Positions 25,795-34,481 of a DNA stretch of 64,000 bases are shown piece by piece; the first letter of the stretch is position 1; each line of letters starts with the position of its first letter. Source of the stretch: Prevotella melaninogenica (GTDB taxonomy: Bacteria > Bacteroidota > Bacteroidia > Bacteroidales > Bacteroidaceae); contig NZ_AP018049.1 in NCBI RefSeq assembly GCF_003609775.1, forward strand, positions 496,001-560,000, in the 5' to 3' direction. Position numbers and translations under genes: made by a program. Under the pieces are notes generated by a model that made no database searches, had not been told where the DNA came from, and was given only the letters and a program-made list of their open reading frames with translations.

Positions 25795-26967
25795 ATGGCT
25801 GATTCGAATTTTGTTGATTACGTAAAGATATATTGCCGCTCTGGTAAGGGTGGTAGAGGTTCTATGCACCTTCGTCATGTAAAGTATAACCCTAATGGTG
25901 GACCAGATGGTGGCGATGGTGGTAAAGGTGGAAGCGTTTATCTCCGTGGTAACCACAATTATTGGACACTATTGCATCTGAAGTTTCAGCGTCATATCTA
26001 TGCTGAGCATGGGGGTAATGGTGGCCGTGATAAGTGTCATGGTACAGATGGTAAGGATATTTATATTGATGTTCCTTGTGGTACTGTTGCCTATGATGCC
26101 GAAACTGGTAAGTATGTCTGTGATGTTATGCATGACGGACAGACGGTTTTGCTGCTGAAAGGTGGACGTGGTGGATTGGGCAACTTCCAGTTCCGTACAG
26201 CTACGAATCAGGCTCCACGCTATGCACAACCAGGTGAGCCGATGCAGGAGATGACTGTTATTCTTGAGTTGAAGCTGTTAGCGGATGTTGGTCTTGTGGG
26301 CTTCCCAAATGCGGGTAAGTCTACTTTACTGTCTTCTCTCTCAAGTGCAAAGCCAAAGATTGCCAACTATCCTTTCACAACGATGGAACCATCGTTAGGT
26401 ATTGTCAGCTATCGTGATAACCAAAGTTTCGTTATGGCTGATATTCCTGGTATTATCGAAGGAGCCAGTGAGGGTAAGGGACTCGGCTTACGTTTCCTCC
26501 GTCATATCGAGCGAAACTCTCTTCTACTTTTTATGGTACCAGGAGACACCGACGATATCAAGCGCGAATACGAGGTGTTACTAAACGAGTTGCAGCAGTT
26601 TAATCCAGAGATGCTTGACAAACATCGTGTCTTAGCAGTAACGAAAAGCGACCTTCTTGATGATGAACTCATTGAGATGCTGCGTGAAACGTTGCCAACC
26701 GATCTTCCTGTTGTCTTCATCTCAGCTGTCACCAGACAAGGACTTGATGAATTGAAGGATATCCTTTGGAAAGAACTTAATGCAGAGAGCAATGAGTTGC
26801 AAAGCATTCTTTCAGAAGATACCCTTGTCCATCGCGACAAGGATATGTCACGTTTTGCAGCTGAGTTAGCGGCTGAGGACGCTGATATTGATGATGTTGA
26901 AGAGGTGGGTATAGACGAATTGGATGAGGTAGAAGACCTCGAAGATTTTGAATATACGAATGATTAA
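25795..26967 (+). CDS. obgE: Obg family GTPase
   Basis: A 390-residue GTPase acting in large ribosomal subunit assembly and stress signalling. The glycine-rich Obg fold is at 1-158 ([25 protein letters not shown]). The G domain follows with G1 [10 protein letters not shown]3 DIPGIIEGA and G4 TKSD. The C-terminal tail is highly acidic ([26 protein letters not shown]). The stop overlaps the start of the next gene by 8 bases. It is separated from adk by 160 bases that include a weak hairpin. Confidence 0.96.
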   Translation: MADSNFVDYVKIYCRSGKGGRGSMHLRHVKYNPNGGPDGGDGGKGGSVYLRGNHNYWTLLHLKFQRHIYAEHGGNGGRDKCHGTDGKDIYIDVPCGTVAYDAETGKYVCDVMHDGQTVLLLKGGRGGLGNFQFRTATNQAPRYAQPGEPMQEMTVILELKLLADVGLVGFPNAGKSTLLSSLSSAKPKIANYPFTTMEPSLGIVSYRDNQSFVMADIPGIIEGASEGKGLGLRFLRHIERNSLLLFMVPGDTDDIKREYEVLLNELQQFNPEMLDKHRVLAVTKSDLLDDELIEMLRETLPTDLPVVFISAVTRQGLDELKDILWKELNAESNELQSILSEDTLVHRDKDMSRFAAELAAEDADIDDVEEVGIDELDEVEDLEDFEYTND

Positions 26968-27739
26968 GCCTGTTCTATATTACTTTAATCTTGCCGACGA
27001 GGTAGTCAGCTTTAGCACTACCCGTTATGGCGGAGTTAGCAAGGGAAAGCTTGCCACACTCAACATTAACCCTCATCGGGGTGATGAACCTTCTGCTGTA
27101 GCCGAGAATCTGCAGGCTGTGGCTACTGAGATAGGTGTTGAGGCTGATAAAATTATCCGTCTACATCAGATACACGAGACACATTGTCTGACCGTGACGG
27201 ATGCTTTTTTTCATCTTTCAGCCGCTGAGCAGTATGAGATGGAAGAAGGGAAAGATGCTGTCGTTACCGATTGTCGTAACGTCTGTATCGGTGTTCATAC
27301 GGCTGATTGTGTTCCTATTCTTTTTTATGACCCAGTTCATCATGCCATTGGTGCAGCCCATGCTGGTTGGCGTGGTACGGTGCAGCGTATCACACAGCAC
27401 ACACTTCGCAAGATGACAGAACTATATGGTACCGACCCAAAGGAACTCAAGGCGGTTGTAGGACCTTGTATTTCACAGAAGAACTTTGAGGTTGGTCAGG
27501 AGGTTTATGATGCTTTTTCGGCTGCAGGCTTCCCTATGGAACGCATTGCACGTATGTATGAAAAATGGCATATCGACCTTCCGCTCTGTAATCAACTTCA
27601 ATTAGAAGAACTTGGTGTGCCTGCAGCTAATATCTTTCAATCAGGTATCTGCACCTATGATAATGCTTCCGACTTCTTCTCTGCACGTATTCTCAAAGAA
27701 GGATTCGGTACTATTTACACTGGTATTGCACTGAAGTAA
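26960..27739 (+). CDS. pgeF: Peptidoglycan editing factor PgeF / laccase-domain protein
   Basis: A 259-residue YfiH-family protein. The active-site segments VGWRG-type [12 protein letters not shown] and HTADCVPI carry the His and Cys ligands of the family, with [13 protein letters not shown] later. In E. coli this enzyme removes wrongly incorporated amino acids from UDP-MurNAc precursors; other members were called laccases or purine nucleosidases. ATG 26960 overlaps the obg stop by 8 bases; an in-frame TTG at 26948 was set aside as less likely. No terminator directly follows, but a palindrome cluster starts 22 bases later. Confidence 0.9.
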   Translation: MIKPVLYYFNLADEVVSFSTTRYGGVSKGKLATLNINPHRGDEPSAVAENLQAVATEIGVEADKIIRLHQIHETHCLTVTDAFFHLSAAEQYEMEEGKDAVVTDCRNVCIGVHTADCVPILFYDPVHHAIGAAHAGWRGTVQRITQHTLRKMTELYGTDPKELKAVVGPCISQKNFEVGQEVYDAFSAAGFPMERIARMYEKWHIDLPLCNQLQLEELGVPAANIFQSGICTYDNASDFFSARILKEGFGTIYTGIALK

Positions 27740-27761
27740 GTTCCTAATTTGTGGTTGTTAT

Positions 27762-27853
27762 CGAATTATTTTCACGTAAATAAATATTTCTTGTCGTGAA
27801 AATAAATATTTTCTTTCATGAAGATAAATCTTTATTTTCATGAAAATAATTCG
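27762..27853. repeat. Nested AT-rich palindrome cluster (TTTTCAtGAAAA type)
   Basis: The outer arms CGAATTATTTTCA (27762-27774) and TGAAAATAATTCG (27841-27853) enclose further inverted units: TTATTTTCACG with CGTGAAAATAA, and TTTCATGAA with TTCATGAAA. The basic unit is about TTTTCATGAAAATAAA, repeated roughly four times in alternating orientation. It follows pgeF and precedes a minus-strand terminator. It may be a protein-binding array, an mRNA stabiliser or a mobile palindrome. Confidence 0.75.
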
Positions 27854-27966
27854 CAGAGGACTGTGATTTCGATCGTATTTGTGTTAATAGATTTATCAAA
27901 TAGGATAATTTTTCCTTTGCATTTAACCCTTCATTATTCTTGAAAAAGAAAAATAAATCAATAACA

Positions 27967-28019
27967 AATGCCCTCATTTGTCCGTCCCTATCAAAGTGAA
28001 CTGGAGAAATGAGGGCATT
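27967..28019 (-). terminator. Terminator of the AICAR transformylase transcript
   Basis: AATGCCCTCATTT (27967-27979) pairs perfectly with AAATGAGGGCATT (28007-28019); on the minus strand it is followed by TGTTATTGATTTATTTTTC. It lies 12 bases after the stop of the small basic ORF. Confidence 0.75.
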
Positions 28020-28030
28020 CGTTGTTTTCT

Positions 28031-28216
28031 TTACTTGTGTCGGTTAGCACGTTGCTGACGGTATTTAGCCTTCTGCTTTGCACTGCCAGAACCGTGTGCA
28101 CCAGTAATATACTTCTTTTTCTTGGCTTTGGTTTTCACCTTGCCGTCGTCGACTTTGGGCTTCGAGGCACCTCGAAACACCATGCCGCTTTCGATAATAT
28201 CATCTATTTCACTCAT
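28031..28216 (-). CDS. Small basic protein downstream of AICAR transformylase, unknown
   Basis: A 61-residue protein with an acidic start (MSEIDDIIESGMVFRG) followed by a Lys/Arg-rich body (KVKTKAKKKKY, KQKAKYRQQRANRHK). It begins 11 bases after the stop of the AICAR transformylase gene and ends just before a terminator, so it is co-transcribed. An in-frame TTG at 28222 is less likely than the ATG at 28216. The composition suggests RNA, DNA or ribosome binding. I do not recognise the family. Confidence 0.6.
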   Translation of the reverse strand: MSEIDDIIESGMVFRGASKPKVDDGKVKTKAKKKKYITGAHGSGSAKQKAKYRQQRANRHK

Positions 28217-28227
28217 ATACAATTTTT

Positions 28228-29409
28228 TTAATGATGGAATAAACGCACACCGGTAAATGCCATTGCGATGTTGTATTTGTCACAAGTGTCAATAACATGG
28301 TCGTCACGAATACTTCCACCAGCCTGTGCTATATATTCTACACCACTCTTATGCGCACGCTCAATATTGTCGCCAAATGGGAAGAATGCGTCAGAACCGA
28401 GTGCAACACCCGTATTCTTGGCAATCCACTCTTTGCGTTCCTCACGTGTCAGAGGCTCTGGGCATTCTGTGAAGAACTGCTGCCATACACCATCCTGCAG
28501 TACATCTTCATACTCATCAGAGATGTAGATATTGATAGTGTTATCTCTATCAGCACGGCGAATATCCTTCTTAAATGGGAGGTTCATAACCTTTGGACAC
28601 TGGCGCAACCACCATTCGTCAGCCTTACTACCTGCTAAGCGGGTGCAGTGGATGCGACTCTGCTGTCCAGCACCAATACCAATAGCCTGTCCGTCCTTGA
28701 CATAACAAACAGAATTACTCTGTGTGTACTTCAAGGTAATCAACGAAATGATGAGATCACGCTTAGCATCCTCGGTGAATGTCTTGTTCTTTGTAGGCAT
28801 ATTCTCGAAGAGTGCTGGGTCATCAAGCTTCACCTCGTTGCGGCCCTGTTCAAATGTAATACCGAACACCTGCTTCTTCTCGATAGGAGTTGGTACATAG
28901 TTAGGGTCAATTTTAATGACATTGTATGCACCCTTACGCTTATCCTTCAGAATTTCTAAAGCCTCTGGAGTATAGTCAGGTGCGATAACACCATCACTAA
29001 CTTCACGCTTAATCAGCAATGCAGTCTCCTTGTCACAGGTGTCACTGAGCGCACAGAAGTCGCCGTATGAACACATACGGTCGGCTCCACGAGCACGTGC
29101 GTATGCACTGGCAAGCGGTGTAAGCTCGAAGTCAACATCATCGACAAAGTAAATCTTCTTGAGTGTATCACTCAAAGGAAGACCTACTGCAGCACCAGCT
29201 GGGCTGACATGCTTGAACGATGCAGCTGCAGGAAGCCCCGTAGCGGCCTTCAACTCTTTAACGAGTTGCCAGCTGTTGAGTGCATCAAGAAAGTTAATGT
29301 AGCCGGGACGACCACTAAGAACTGTGATTGGGAGTTCGCCTTCCTCCATATAGATACGTGAAGGCTTTTGGTTTGGATTACATCCGTACTTAAGAGCTAA
29401 TTCTTTCAT
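28228..29409 (-). CDS. purH: Stand-alone AICAR transformylase (phosphoribosylaminoimidazolecarboxamide formyltransferase)
   Basis: The 393-residue protein carries only the formyltransferase half of PurH, which makes FAICAR from AICAR and 10-formyl-THF in purine synthesis. Family features are LKYGCNPNQKPSRIY at the start, ASFKHVSPAGAAVG (the catalytic Lys-His region), LKYTQSNSVCYV, GAGQQSRIHCTRLA and the C-terminal GSDAFFPFGDNIE and GGSIRDDHVIDTCD. The IMP cyclohydrolase half is missing; it is encoded alone at 55854-56450. The length and start match the stand-alone type found in clostridia rather than the C-terminal half of a broken fusion. Confidence 0.92.
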   Translation of the reverse strand: MKELALKYGCNPNQKPSRIYMEEGELPITVLSGRPGYINFLDALNSWQLVKELKAATGLPAAASFKHVSPAGAAVGLPLSDTLKKIYFVDDVDFELTPLASAYARARGADRMCSYGDFCALSDTCDKETALLIKREVSDGVIAPDYTPEALEILKDKRKGAYNVIKIDPNYVPTPIEKKQVFGITFEQGRNEVKLDDPALFENMPTKNKTFTEDAKRDLIISLITLKYTQSNSVCYVKDGQAIGIGAGQQSRIHCTRLAGSKADEWWLRQCPKVMNLPFKKDIRRADRDNTINIYISDEYEDVLQDGVWQQFFTECPEPLTREERKEWIAKNTGVALGSDAFFPFGDNIERAHKSGVEYIAQAGGSIRDDHVIDTCDKYNIAMAFTGVRLFHH

Positions 29410-29509
29410 ATAACTTATGTGGTATATGTAACTTGGTAGTGCAAAGATAAGGAAAAATAATGGAATACGTCGTTATGCTTGTTGTTTTTAAGTAAATTAG
29501 CCGTAGAGG

Positions 29510-29541
29510 TTTGTTTCTTTTGAAGAAAATCTGTACTTTTA
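29510..29541 (+). promoter_or_regulatory. Probable promoter of ridA
   Basis: TTTG at 29510-29513, a 20-base spacer and TACTTTTA at 29534-29541, one base off the consensus. The ATG is at 29637, so the leader would be about 90 bases. Confidence 0.45.
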
Positions 29542-29636
29542 CACTCGAAAAGAAAACAATCTTTGGAGCGTGAGGGCTATCCAGCGCAGGCTGAATTCCC
29601 TCTGACTCCTTTAATCCCTTTAAATTACTTAAAGAT

Positions 29637-30011
29637 ATGCAAGCATTACACACAGACAAGGCACCTGCTGCAGTAGGTCCTTACAGTCAGGCTATCGAAG
29701 CCAATGGTTTTATTTTCGCATCTGGTTCACTTCCTATTGACCCAGCTACCAATGCTTTTGTTGAGGGTGGTGTGAAGGAACAGACTCGCCAGTCACTCAC
29801 TAACGCGCGCAATGTGTTGGCTTCTGCAGGTGTAGACCTGTCTCATGTTGTTAAGACAACAGTATTTCTTTCTGATATGGAGAACTTCGCTGCGATGAAT
29901 GAAGTTTATGCCGAGTTCTTCAAGGAGCCTTATCCTGCTCGTTCTGCATTCGCTGTAAAGGCTTTGCCAAAGGGTGCGCTTGTTGAGATTGAGTGCATTG
30001 CAGTGAAATAA
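29637..30011 (+). CDS. ridA: RidA family reactive intermediate deaminase
   Basis: A 124-residue protein of the YjgF/RidA family, which hydrolyses reactive enamines and imines released by PLP enzymes. Recognisable parts are APAAVGPYSQAIEANGFIFASGSLPIDP at the N-terminus, and the active-site region YPARSAFAVKALPKGALVEIECIAV near the C-terminus with the conserved Arg (in PARSAF) and Glu. It is a single-gene unit, divergent from the AICAR transformylase gene, with a terminator at 30078. Confidence 0.94.
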   Translation: MQALHTDKAPAAVGPYSQAIEANGFIFASGSLPIDPATNAFVEGGVKEQTRQSLTNARNVLASAGVDLSHVVKTTVFLSDMENFAAMNEVYAEFFKEPYPARSAFAVKALPKGALVEIECIAVK

Positions 30012-30077
30012 GTCGATTTGATTAGCCTAATTGCATACTCTTTCTGATGATGCTATTCGGTTGAAATGACGGAATAT

Positions 30078-30137
30078 AAGAGTTCTTTTGTAATGGATAA
30101 TGTTCTATTTCTATCCTTATAAAAGGACTCTTTTTTT
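30078..30137 (+). terminator. Terminator of ridA
   Basis: AAGAGTTCTTTTGTAA (from 30078) pairs with TTATAAAAGGACTCTT with two mismatches, followed by a run of T. Confidence 0.75.
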
Positions 30138-30249
30138 ATCTTGTTATTGTTTTCTCATACTTAAACAAAATGTTTAAATGTTGTTCTGTCACTGTAGGTA
30201 ATAGTTCATTAGGTTTAAGAATTGGGTTGCTTCGTCTCTTCTCTATTGT

Positions 30250-30335
30250 TGTGCGTATGTCCCGCACGTGAGGTGTTGATGCTTAGCACGTGTCGTGCTA
30301 ACGCTCCGCACATGATGTGCTAAGTACTAAACGTC
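30250..30335. repeat. Interspersed repeat family 2, copy B
   Basis: Units GCACGTGAGGTGT, GCACGTGTCGTGC and GCACATGATGTGC recur about every 22 bases, joined by TAACGCTCC-like linkers, and end TAAGTACTAAAC. The flank at about 30390-30450 (GTAATACTTGTTTAATTCT, a GGGTTTGTTTATCCC hairpin, ATGATAGAATG) matches the flank of copy A, so the family is larger than the array. Besides this, the gap 30012-30613 holds the ridA terminator and, at 30575-30582, a TACTTTTG box for the next gene. Confidence 0.75.
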
Positions 30336-30613
30336 ACTTGATAAGCCGTTTGGATGAGGTTAGGGAGAGGTAAAGAAAATGCCATTCTATCCTCAGTAAT
30401 ACTTGTTTAATTCTGGGTTTGTTTATCCCAAAATGATAGAATGTTTTTTATTTCAAAGAGATTCCGCACCGCAAAGTAAGTAATTTAATCTTACACTCTT
30501 TGTTTACAAGTTTAATTAACATATTTAACGTTAAGAAAAGTCGTTGAATATTACTTAATTAGACAATCTTTTATTACTTTTGCAACACGTTAGTATATGT
30601 TGAAAAATGAGGT

Positions 30614-30898
30614 ATGAAAAAGAAGCTTAGAACCATTATCGAGGAGCTTGGTCAAAAGGCGCATATCCGCAAAGAACTGGCTTCTGATTTGGAGAGATTG
30701 TCAAGCAGGTTAGCATTTCATCACATTCACTTGGAATCGTCATCTTTGAAGAAAGTTGTTGACTATTTCAAGGGGAAGGAAAAACCTTCTAAAAAAACAT
30801 TAGATAGGCTGGCTCTGTTTGCAGGTTTCCAAAACTGGAAGGATTTAAGTGCAGCTTTGCATGGTGAAAACGATGCTGGGTTGAATTATGAAGATTAA
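30614..30898 (+). CDS. Small protein with possible helix-turn-helix-like C-terminus, unknown
   Basis: A 94-residue protein, basic in the first half and predicted to be helical. The segment KPSKKTLDRLALFAGFQNWKDLSAAL (residues 58-83) resembles a short motif (TLDxLAxFAGYxxWxxF) seen at the start of several Bacteroidota regulatory proteins; it may be DNA-binding. I do not recognise the whole protein. It is a single-gene unit with a -7 element TACTTTTG at 30575-30582 and is followed by an inverted-repeat element at 30969. Confidence 0.65.
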   Translation: MKKKLRTIIEELGQKAHIRKELASDLERLSSRLAFHHIHLESSSLKKVVDYFKGKEKPSKKTLDRLALFAGFQNWKDLSAALHGENDAGLNYED

Positions 30899-30968
30899 TT
30901 ACTCTGTAGAGATATAGAGTAGATGGTAATCATGGAGGGGATGCTCTGAAGGGTTATCTGTGAAAGAT

Positions 30969-31039
30969 TGTAGGGACATACGGTATGTTTATCCGCAGGA
31001 GATACCTGTCATGAGATAAGCAAAGCGTATGTCCCTACA
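30969..31039. repeat. Inverted-repeat element with 14-bp perfect ends (about 71 bp)
   Basis: TGTAGGGACATACG (30969-30982) is repeated inverted at 31026-31039. The 43-base interior contains a smaller CAGG/CCTG hairpin. No T run follows. It could be a miniature inverted-repeat element or a large hairpin. With the rplS terminator it accounts for the gap 30899-31252; no target duplication was evident. Confidence 0.65.
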
Positions 31040-31196
31040 TTATTTATATGGTTCCTTGTGGTGAGAACTCTTTTTCTTAATGCGTAAGGAAACTAATAAG
31101 AAGGAGTTTTGTATAGCTCAATATTAAAAGTCTTTTCCTTCTTCTTTTATTGGCTTTACCAACAAAGAAACTCTAATGAGCCTATTAATCGGTAAA

Positions 31197-31226
31197 TAAA
31201 AAAGCCCGAAACCAAAAGTTTCGGAC
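31197..31226 (-). terminator. Terminator of rplS
   Basis: On the minus strand CCGAAAC, a short CTTTTG-like loop and GTTTCGG, followed by GCTTTTTTATTT. It lies 27 bases after the rplS stop. Confidence 0.9.
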
Positions 31227-31252
31227 TTTTATTTTCTTGGATTTCCAAGGGC

Positions 31253-31615
31253 TTACTTCTCAGCAGCAACGGTTCTTTTCTCCTTGATACGTGCAGCCTT
31301 ACCTGTAAGATTACGGAGGTAGTAGAGTTTCGCACGACGAACCTTACCACGCTTGTTCACCTCGATAGAATCGATGTTTGGTGACTCGATTGGGAAGATA
31401 CGCTCAACACCGATGGTGCCTGACATCTTACGAACAGTGAAACGCTTCTTCTCACCATGACCAGAAATCTTGATAACTACGCCACGGTAGAGCTGAATAC
31501 GCTGCTTGTTACCCTCGACGATTTTGTAAGCGACAGTGATAGTGTCACCAGCCTTGAACTCTGGGAACTGTTTGCCGGTTGCAAATGCTTCTTCAGCAAC
31601 TTTAATTAAATCCAT
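31253..31615 (-). CDS. rplS: 50S ribosomal protein L19
   Basis: The 120-residue protein [11 protein letters not shown]... matches L19, a component of the 50S-30S interface. Family segments are [49 protein letters not shown] and [18 protein letters not shown]. The frame is open a further 20 codons upstream (to 31675), but the ATG at 31615 gives the normal L19 start and length. It stands alone with its own promoter (31703-31733) and terminator. Confidence 0.96.
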   Translation of the reverse strand: MDLIKVAEEAFATGKQFPEFKAGDTITVAYKIVEGNKQRIQLYRGVVIKISGHGEKKRFTVRKMSGTIGVERIFPIESPNIDSIEVNKRGKVRRAKLYYLRNLTGKAARIKEKRTVAAEK

Positions 31616-31702
31616 TTTTCTATTAATTAAATATTGTTTGTCGTTCCAACGTAACGTAATCCATGACTCTTCCATGTTCAGCGGTTACGCCGAAAAGCGG
31701 TG

Positions 31703-31733
31703 CAAAGTTACTGCTTTTTTCTGAACCGACAAA
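31703..31733 (-). promoter_or_regulatory. Promoter of rplS
   Basis: On the minus strand, TTTG (31733-31730), a 19-base spacer and TAACTTTG (31710-31703), a very good Bacteroidota consensus. The leader is about 80 bases. The rest of the gap 31616-32029 holds the receptor terminator at 31962 and otherwise nothing I can name. Confidence 0.8.
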
Positions 31734-31961
31734 GTAATTCTGTGCTTTTTATTTTGATGTGTACTATGTGTGATAATTAGATATTTGTGTGCATAAGCTT
31801 TTTATTTCTTTCGGTTTACCGCAATAAACAATTCTATATAGTGGGTAAGAGCATGGCAAAAGGAATAGGTAAGGGGAATTTATAGTTGACACTCTCAATA
31901 ACAGTAAACTGCTAACATCTGGCTTATGAGAAAAGGAATAATAGGGTTGCTATAAAAACAT

Positions 31962-31996
31962 CAGACCAGCAAGGCTCAAAGAGTCTGGCTGGTCTG
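31962..31996 (-). terminator. Terminator of the TonB-dependent receptor gene
   Basis: CAGACCAGC (31962-31970) pairs with GCTGGTCTG (31988-31996); on the minus strand it is followed by ATGTTTTTAT. Confidence 0.85.
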
Positions 31997-32029
31997 TTAT
32001 ATGAATGTTAGTACTCGGGTGGATAAATC

Positions 32030-34165
32030 TTAATACTTAAAGACCGCTGTCAGGGTTATCTTGCGTCCGTCTGCATGAGCATACTCTGCATTACGTGCCA
32101 TCATCATAGACGCTGGTGTATAATAGGTGTAGTTTAATAAGTTGGATACTGCTAAACTTAAGTCGCAAACCTTCATCTTTACGCCTGCAGTAAGGTTTAG
32201 TAAGTTGATGCGATTTACGATTCCTTCACCCTCGTTATATACTCCTGATGCGTTAGGGGTAAATCTGTCACGCTTACCTGTGTGCATGTATTGTAACTGA
32301 ACATAGGTGTTCTTTACAGGAGCATAGTTGACATACATTCCCAACTTAGCGGCTGGAATGGAGATATTCGACATGTATGTGTCCCAATCTCCAGATGCTG
32401 ATTTGAGCTTACCTTCGAACCATGAGAGATTAGCACCAGCCTTTAAGTTACTGAGGATTTGTGCATCTGCACTTAATTCAACGCCATATACCTTCTGTGG
32501 AGTACGGTTTACTATCCAGAAACCATTCTCAATCTTGAGGTCACTTCCAAGCTTAGAATAGGTGTAGAAAACAGATCCATTCAACTGCAACCAATGGTTA
32601 ATGTCAGAGTAAACACCAATCTCGTAGTTGTTTGTTTTTACAGGTTCTGTTGATATCTTAGAGAGTACATCAGCCTTGGCAGCACGTAATGTACGTCCTA
32701 AATCAAAGATAGAAAAACCTTGAGAGTAGGCTACGAAGGGTTGAAAAGCAGGATATTTGTTATAAGAAATACCCACATTAAAAGACATATTATTATACTT
32801 TAGCTTTCCTCCCTTGACCTGAACCTGTGGGTCAGAAAGCTTATTGCGTAATACATCGTAGTCTGGTACGTTTACATTAATGAAGTCGTAACGTCCTCCT
32901 AATTTGAGGCTTAGGTGTTGCCAAAGTGTGGTCTTCACTTGGATAAAGGGTGCATGATTGTTACTTGTTAACCATGGTACCCAATATCTACCATCTACCA
33001 ATGGTTGAGATGTCTTGTTGTAGAGATAGTCATAACCGTATGCTAAATGTGCAAAAGCATTCTCTGAGAATATAAGTCGAGTGTTAAACTGAGTGCGGAA
33101 ACCAAACTTACGGTCTTTAACAGCCGACTGTCCGCTTGTTTCTTCCCATCTTGGCTTTGCTGGGTCAGCCTTACGGAAGTCAAAGATAGTATATATTCCC
33201 GAACCATAAACAGATGCTTCTAAGTCGGTATGTTTGAATATATCCTTTGATGTAAACTTGAGGTAGGCATTGTGATTGTATCTTGTTCCCTCGTCAACAG
33301 CCTGTGGGTCCTTATTACCAATTATACCAATAGAAGGACTTTGTAGGTACTTTCCACCGAAAGGAATCAATTTCGTATCTTGCAAACTACGATAGTAATT
33401 ATACATCAATTCGATTCTGTTCTTTGGAGATAGGGAATAACCGAGATTAACAAGTACGTTTGTTGTATAGGTATCACCGAGTCCGTAGCGTGGAGAGATA
33501 AACTTTCCATCACCATCAATAGCACTACCTGTACGTCCGAAAGCCCCATTTACGAGATAATCAAACTGTCCCACACGACCATAAACTTGCTGGTTGATGC
33601 GATAACCTTGCCCTTTCCCGTGACGGAAGAAATTGTAAGTTGAACCTGAGATAGTCGTCTCTCCAGCTACAGACTTGTTTGTGTTATTCTTCTTAGTTAT
33701 GATGTTTATCAATCCACCGATAGCTCCATTACCATAGAGAGCGGTAGAACCTTTTACTACTTCTATATGGTCGATAGCAGCGATATCGATGGTTCGGATA
33801 TCACGGTCTGTTGAACGTAAAGGAGTTGATTGAGGTATACCATCAATCAGGATGAGTGCACTTCTTCCACGAAGTGATTGTGCGCGAGAGCTTGTGGTAT
33901 TACTTGATAGAGCCATACCAGGCGTGAGCATGCCCAAGAGATGGGTGATGTCGGGAGCTGCCTTGCTCATTTCTGCTATTTGCTTTTGGTCAATAATCGT
34001 AACTGTTGCAGCCGCATTTTGCTTTATTTCAGGCATACGTGTGGTACTGATAGTTACTTCTTCGAGATGTAATGTGGAGTCTTTTATCTCTTCTGATTGT
34101 GCATTACAAGGTATTGTTGCCATTGTAAGCATTGCGAGAGATAGATAAATTGTTTCTTTCTTCAT
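32030..34165 (-). CDS. TonB-dependent outer-membrane receptor (iron/siderophore type)
   Basis: A 711-residue receptor with a signal peptide (about 1-22, ending CNAQ). The plug (about 30-160) shows EEVTISTTRMPEIKQNAAATVTIIDQ, RSALILIDGIPQSTPL and DHIEVVKGSTALYGNGAIGGLINIIT. The barrel ends ITLTAVFKY with an aromatic residue. The plug start (TRMPE) and overall length suggest a ferric siderophore or similar iron-complex receptor, but the ligand is not determined. It is transcribed alone, divergent from the nucleotidase genes. It would depend on TonB-ExbBD. Confidence 0.9.
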   Translation of the reverse strand: MKKETIYLSLAMLTMATIPCNAQSEEIKDSTLHLEEVTISTTRMPEIKQNAAATVTIIDQKQIAEMSKAAPDITHLLGMLTPGMALSSNTTSSRAQSLRGRSALILIDGIPQSTPLRSTDRDIRTIDIAAIDHIEVVKGSTALYGNGAIGGLINIITKKNNTNKSVAGETTISGSTYNFFRHGKGQGYRINQQVYGRVGQFDYLVNGAFGRTGSAIDGDGKFISPRYGLGDTYTTNVLVNLGYSLSPKNRIELMYNYYRSLQDTKLIPFGGKYLQSPSIGIIGNKDPQAVDEGTRYNHNAYLKFTSKDIFKHTDLEASVYGSGIYTIFDFRKADPAKPRWEETSGQSAVKDRKFGFRTQFNTRLIFSENAFAHLAYGYDYLYNKTSQPLVDGRYWVPWLTSNNHAPFIQVKTTLWQHLSLKLGGRYDFINVNVPDYDVLRNKLSDPQVQVKGGKLKYNNMSFNVGISYNKYPAFQPFVAYSQGFSIFDLGRTLRAAKADVLSKISTEPVKTNNYEIGVYSDINHWLQLNGSVFYTYSKLGSDLKIENGFWIVNRTPQKVYGVELSADAQILSNLKAGANLSWFEGKLKSASGDWDTYMSNISIPAAKLGMYVNYAPVKNTYVQLQYMHTGKRDRFTPNASGVYNEGEGIVNRINLLNLTAGVKMKVCDLSLAVSNLLNYTYYTPASMMMARNAEYAHADGRKITLTAVFKY

Positions 34166-34200
34166 ATAAATACAATCCTATGAGTGTTAATAAACTTCTG

Positions 34201-34231
34201 CAAAAGTATTTATATTCTATAGAACGTGCAA
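34201..34231 (-). promoter_or_regulatory. Promoter of the TonB-dependent receptor gene
   Basis: On the minus strand, TTG (34231-34229), a 20-base spacer and TACTTTTG (34208-34201). The divergent gap 34166-34481 also has a TACTTTTG on the plus strand at 34341-34348, likely serving the nucleotidase genes. No riboswitch or clear Fur box was recognised. Confidence 0.65.
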
Positions 34232-34481
34232 TACCTAAAATGAGGTATATGTAGTTCTATGCGCTTTATTTTGAACGTATTTTTCCATGTGACAATATAT
34301 CTTTAATAATGCGACAAGCATTTGATTCGTTTTTTTTTCTTACTTTTGCATTATCTTTTTGAATATTATCGACTTCCGATGTTACCTAAGCATAGTAGGG
34401 TGGTTGACGTTGGAAGTTAATCAAAGTAGGGCTATTTCCTACTCTGATAAATATTTATGAGAACTATAAAAGTCATTATAT

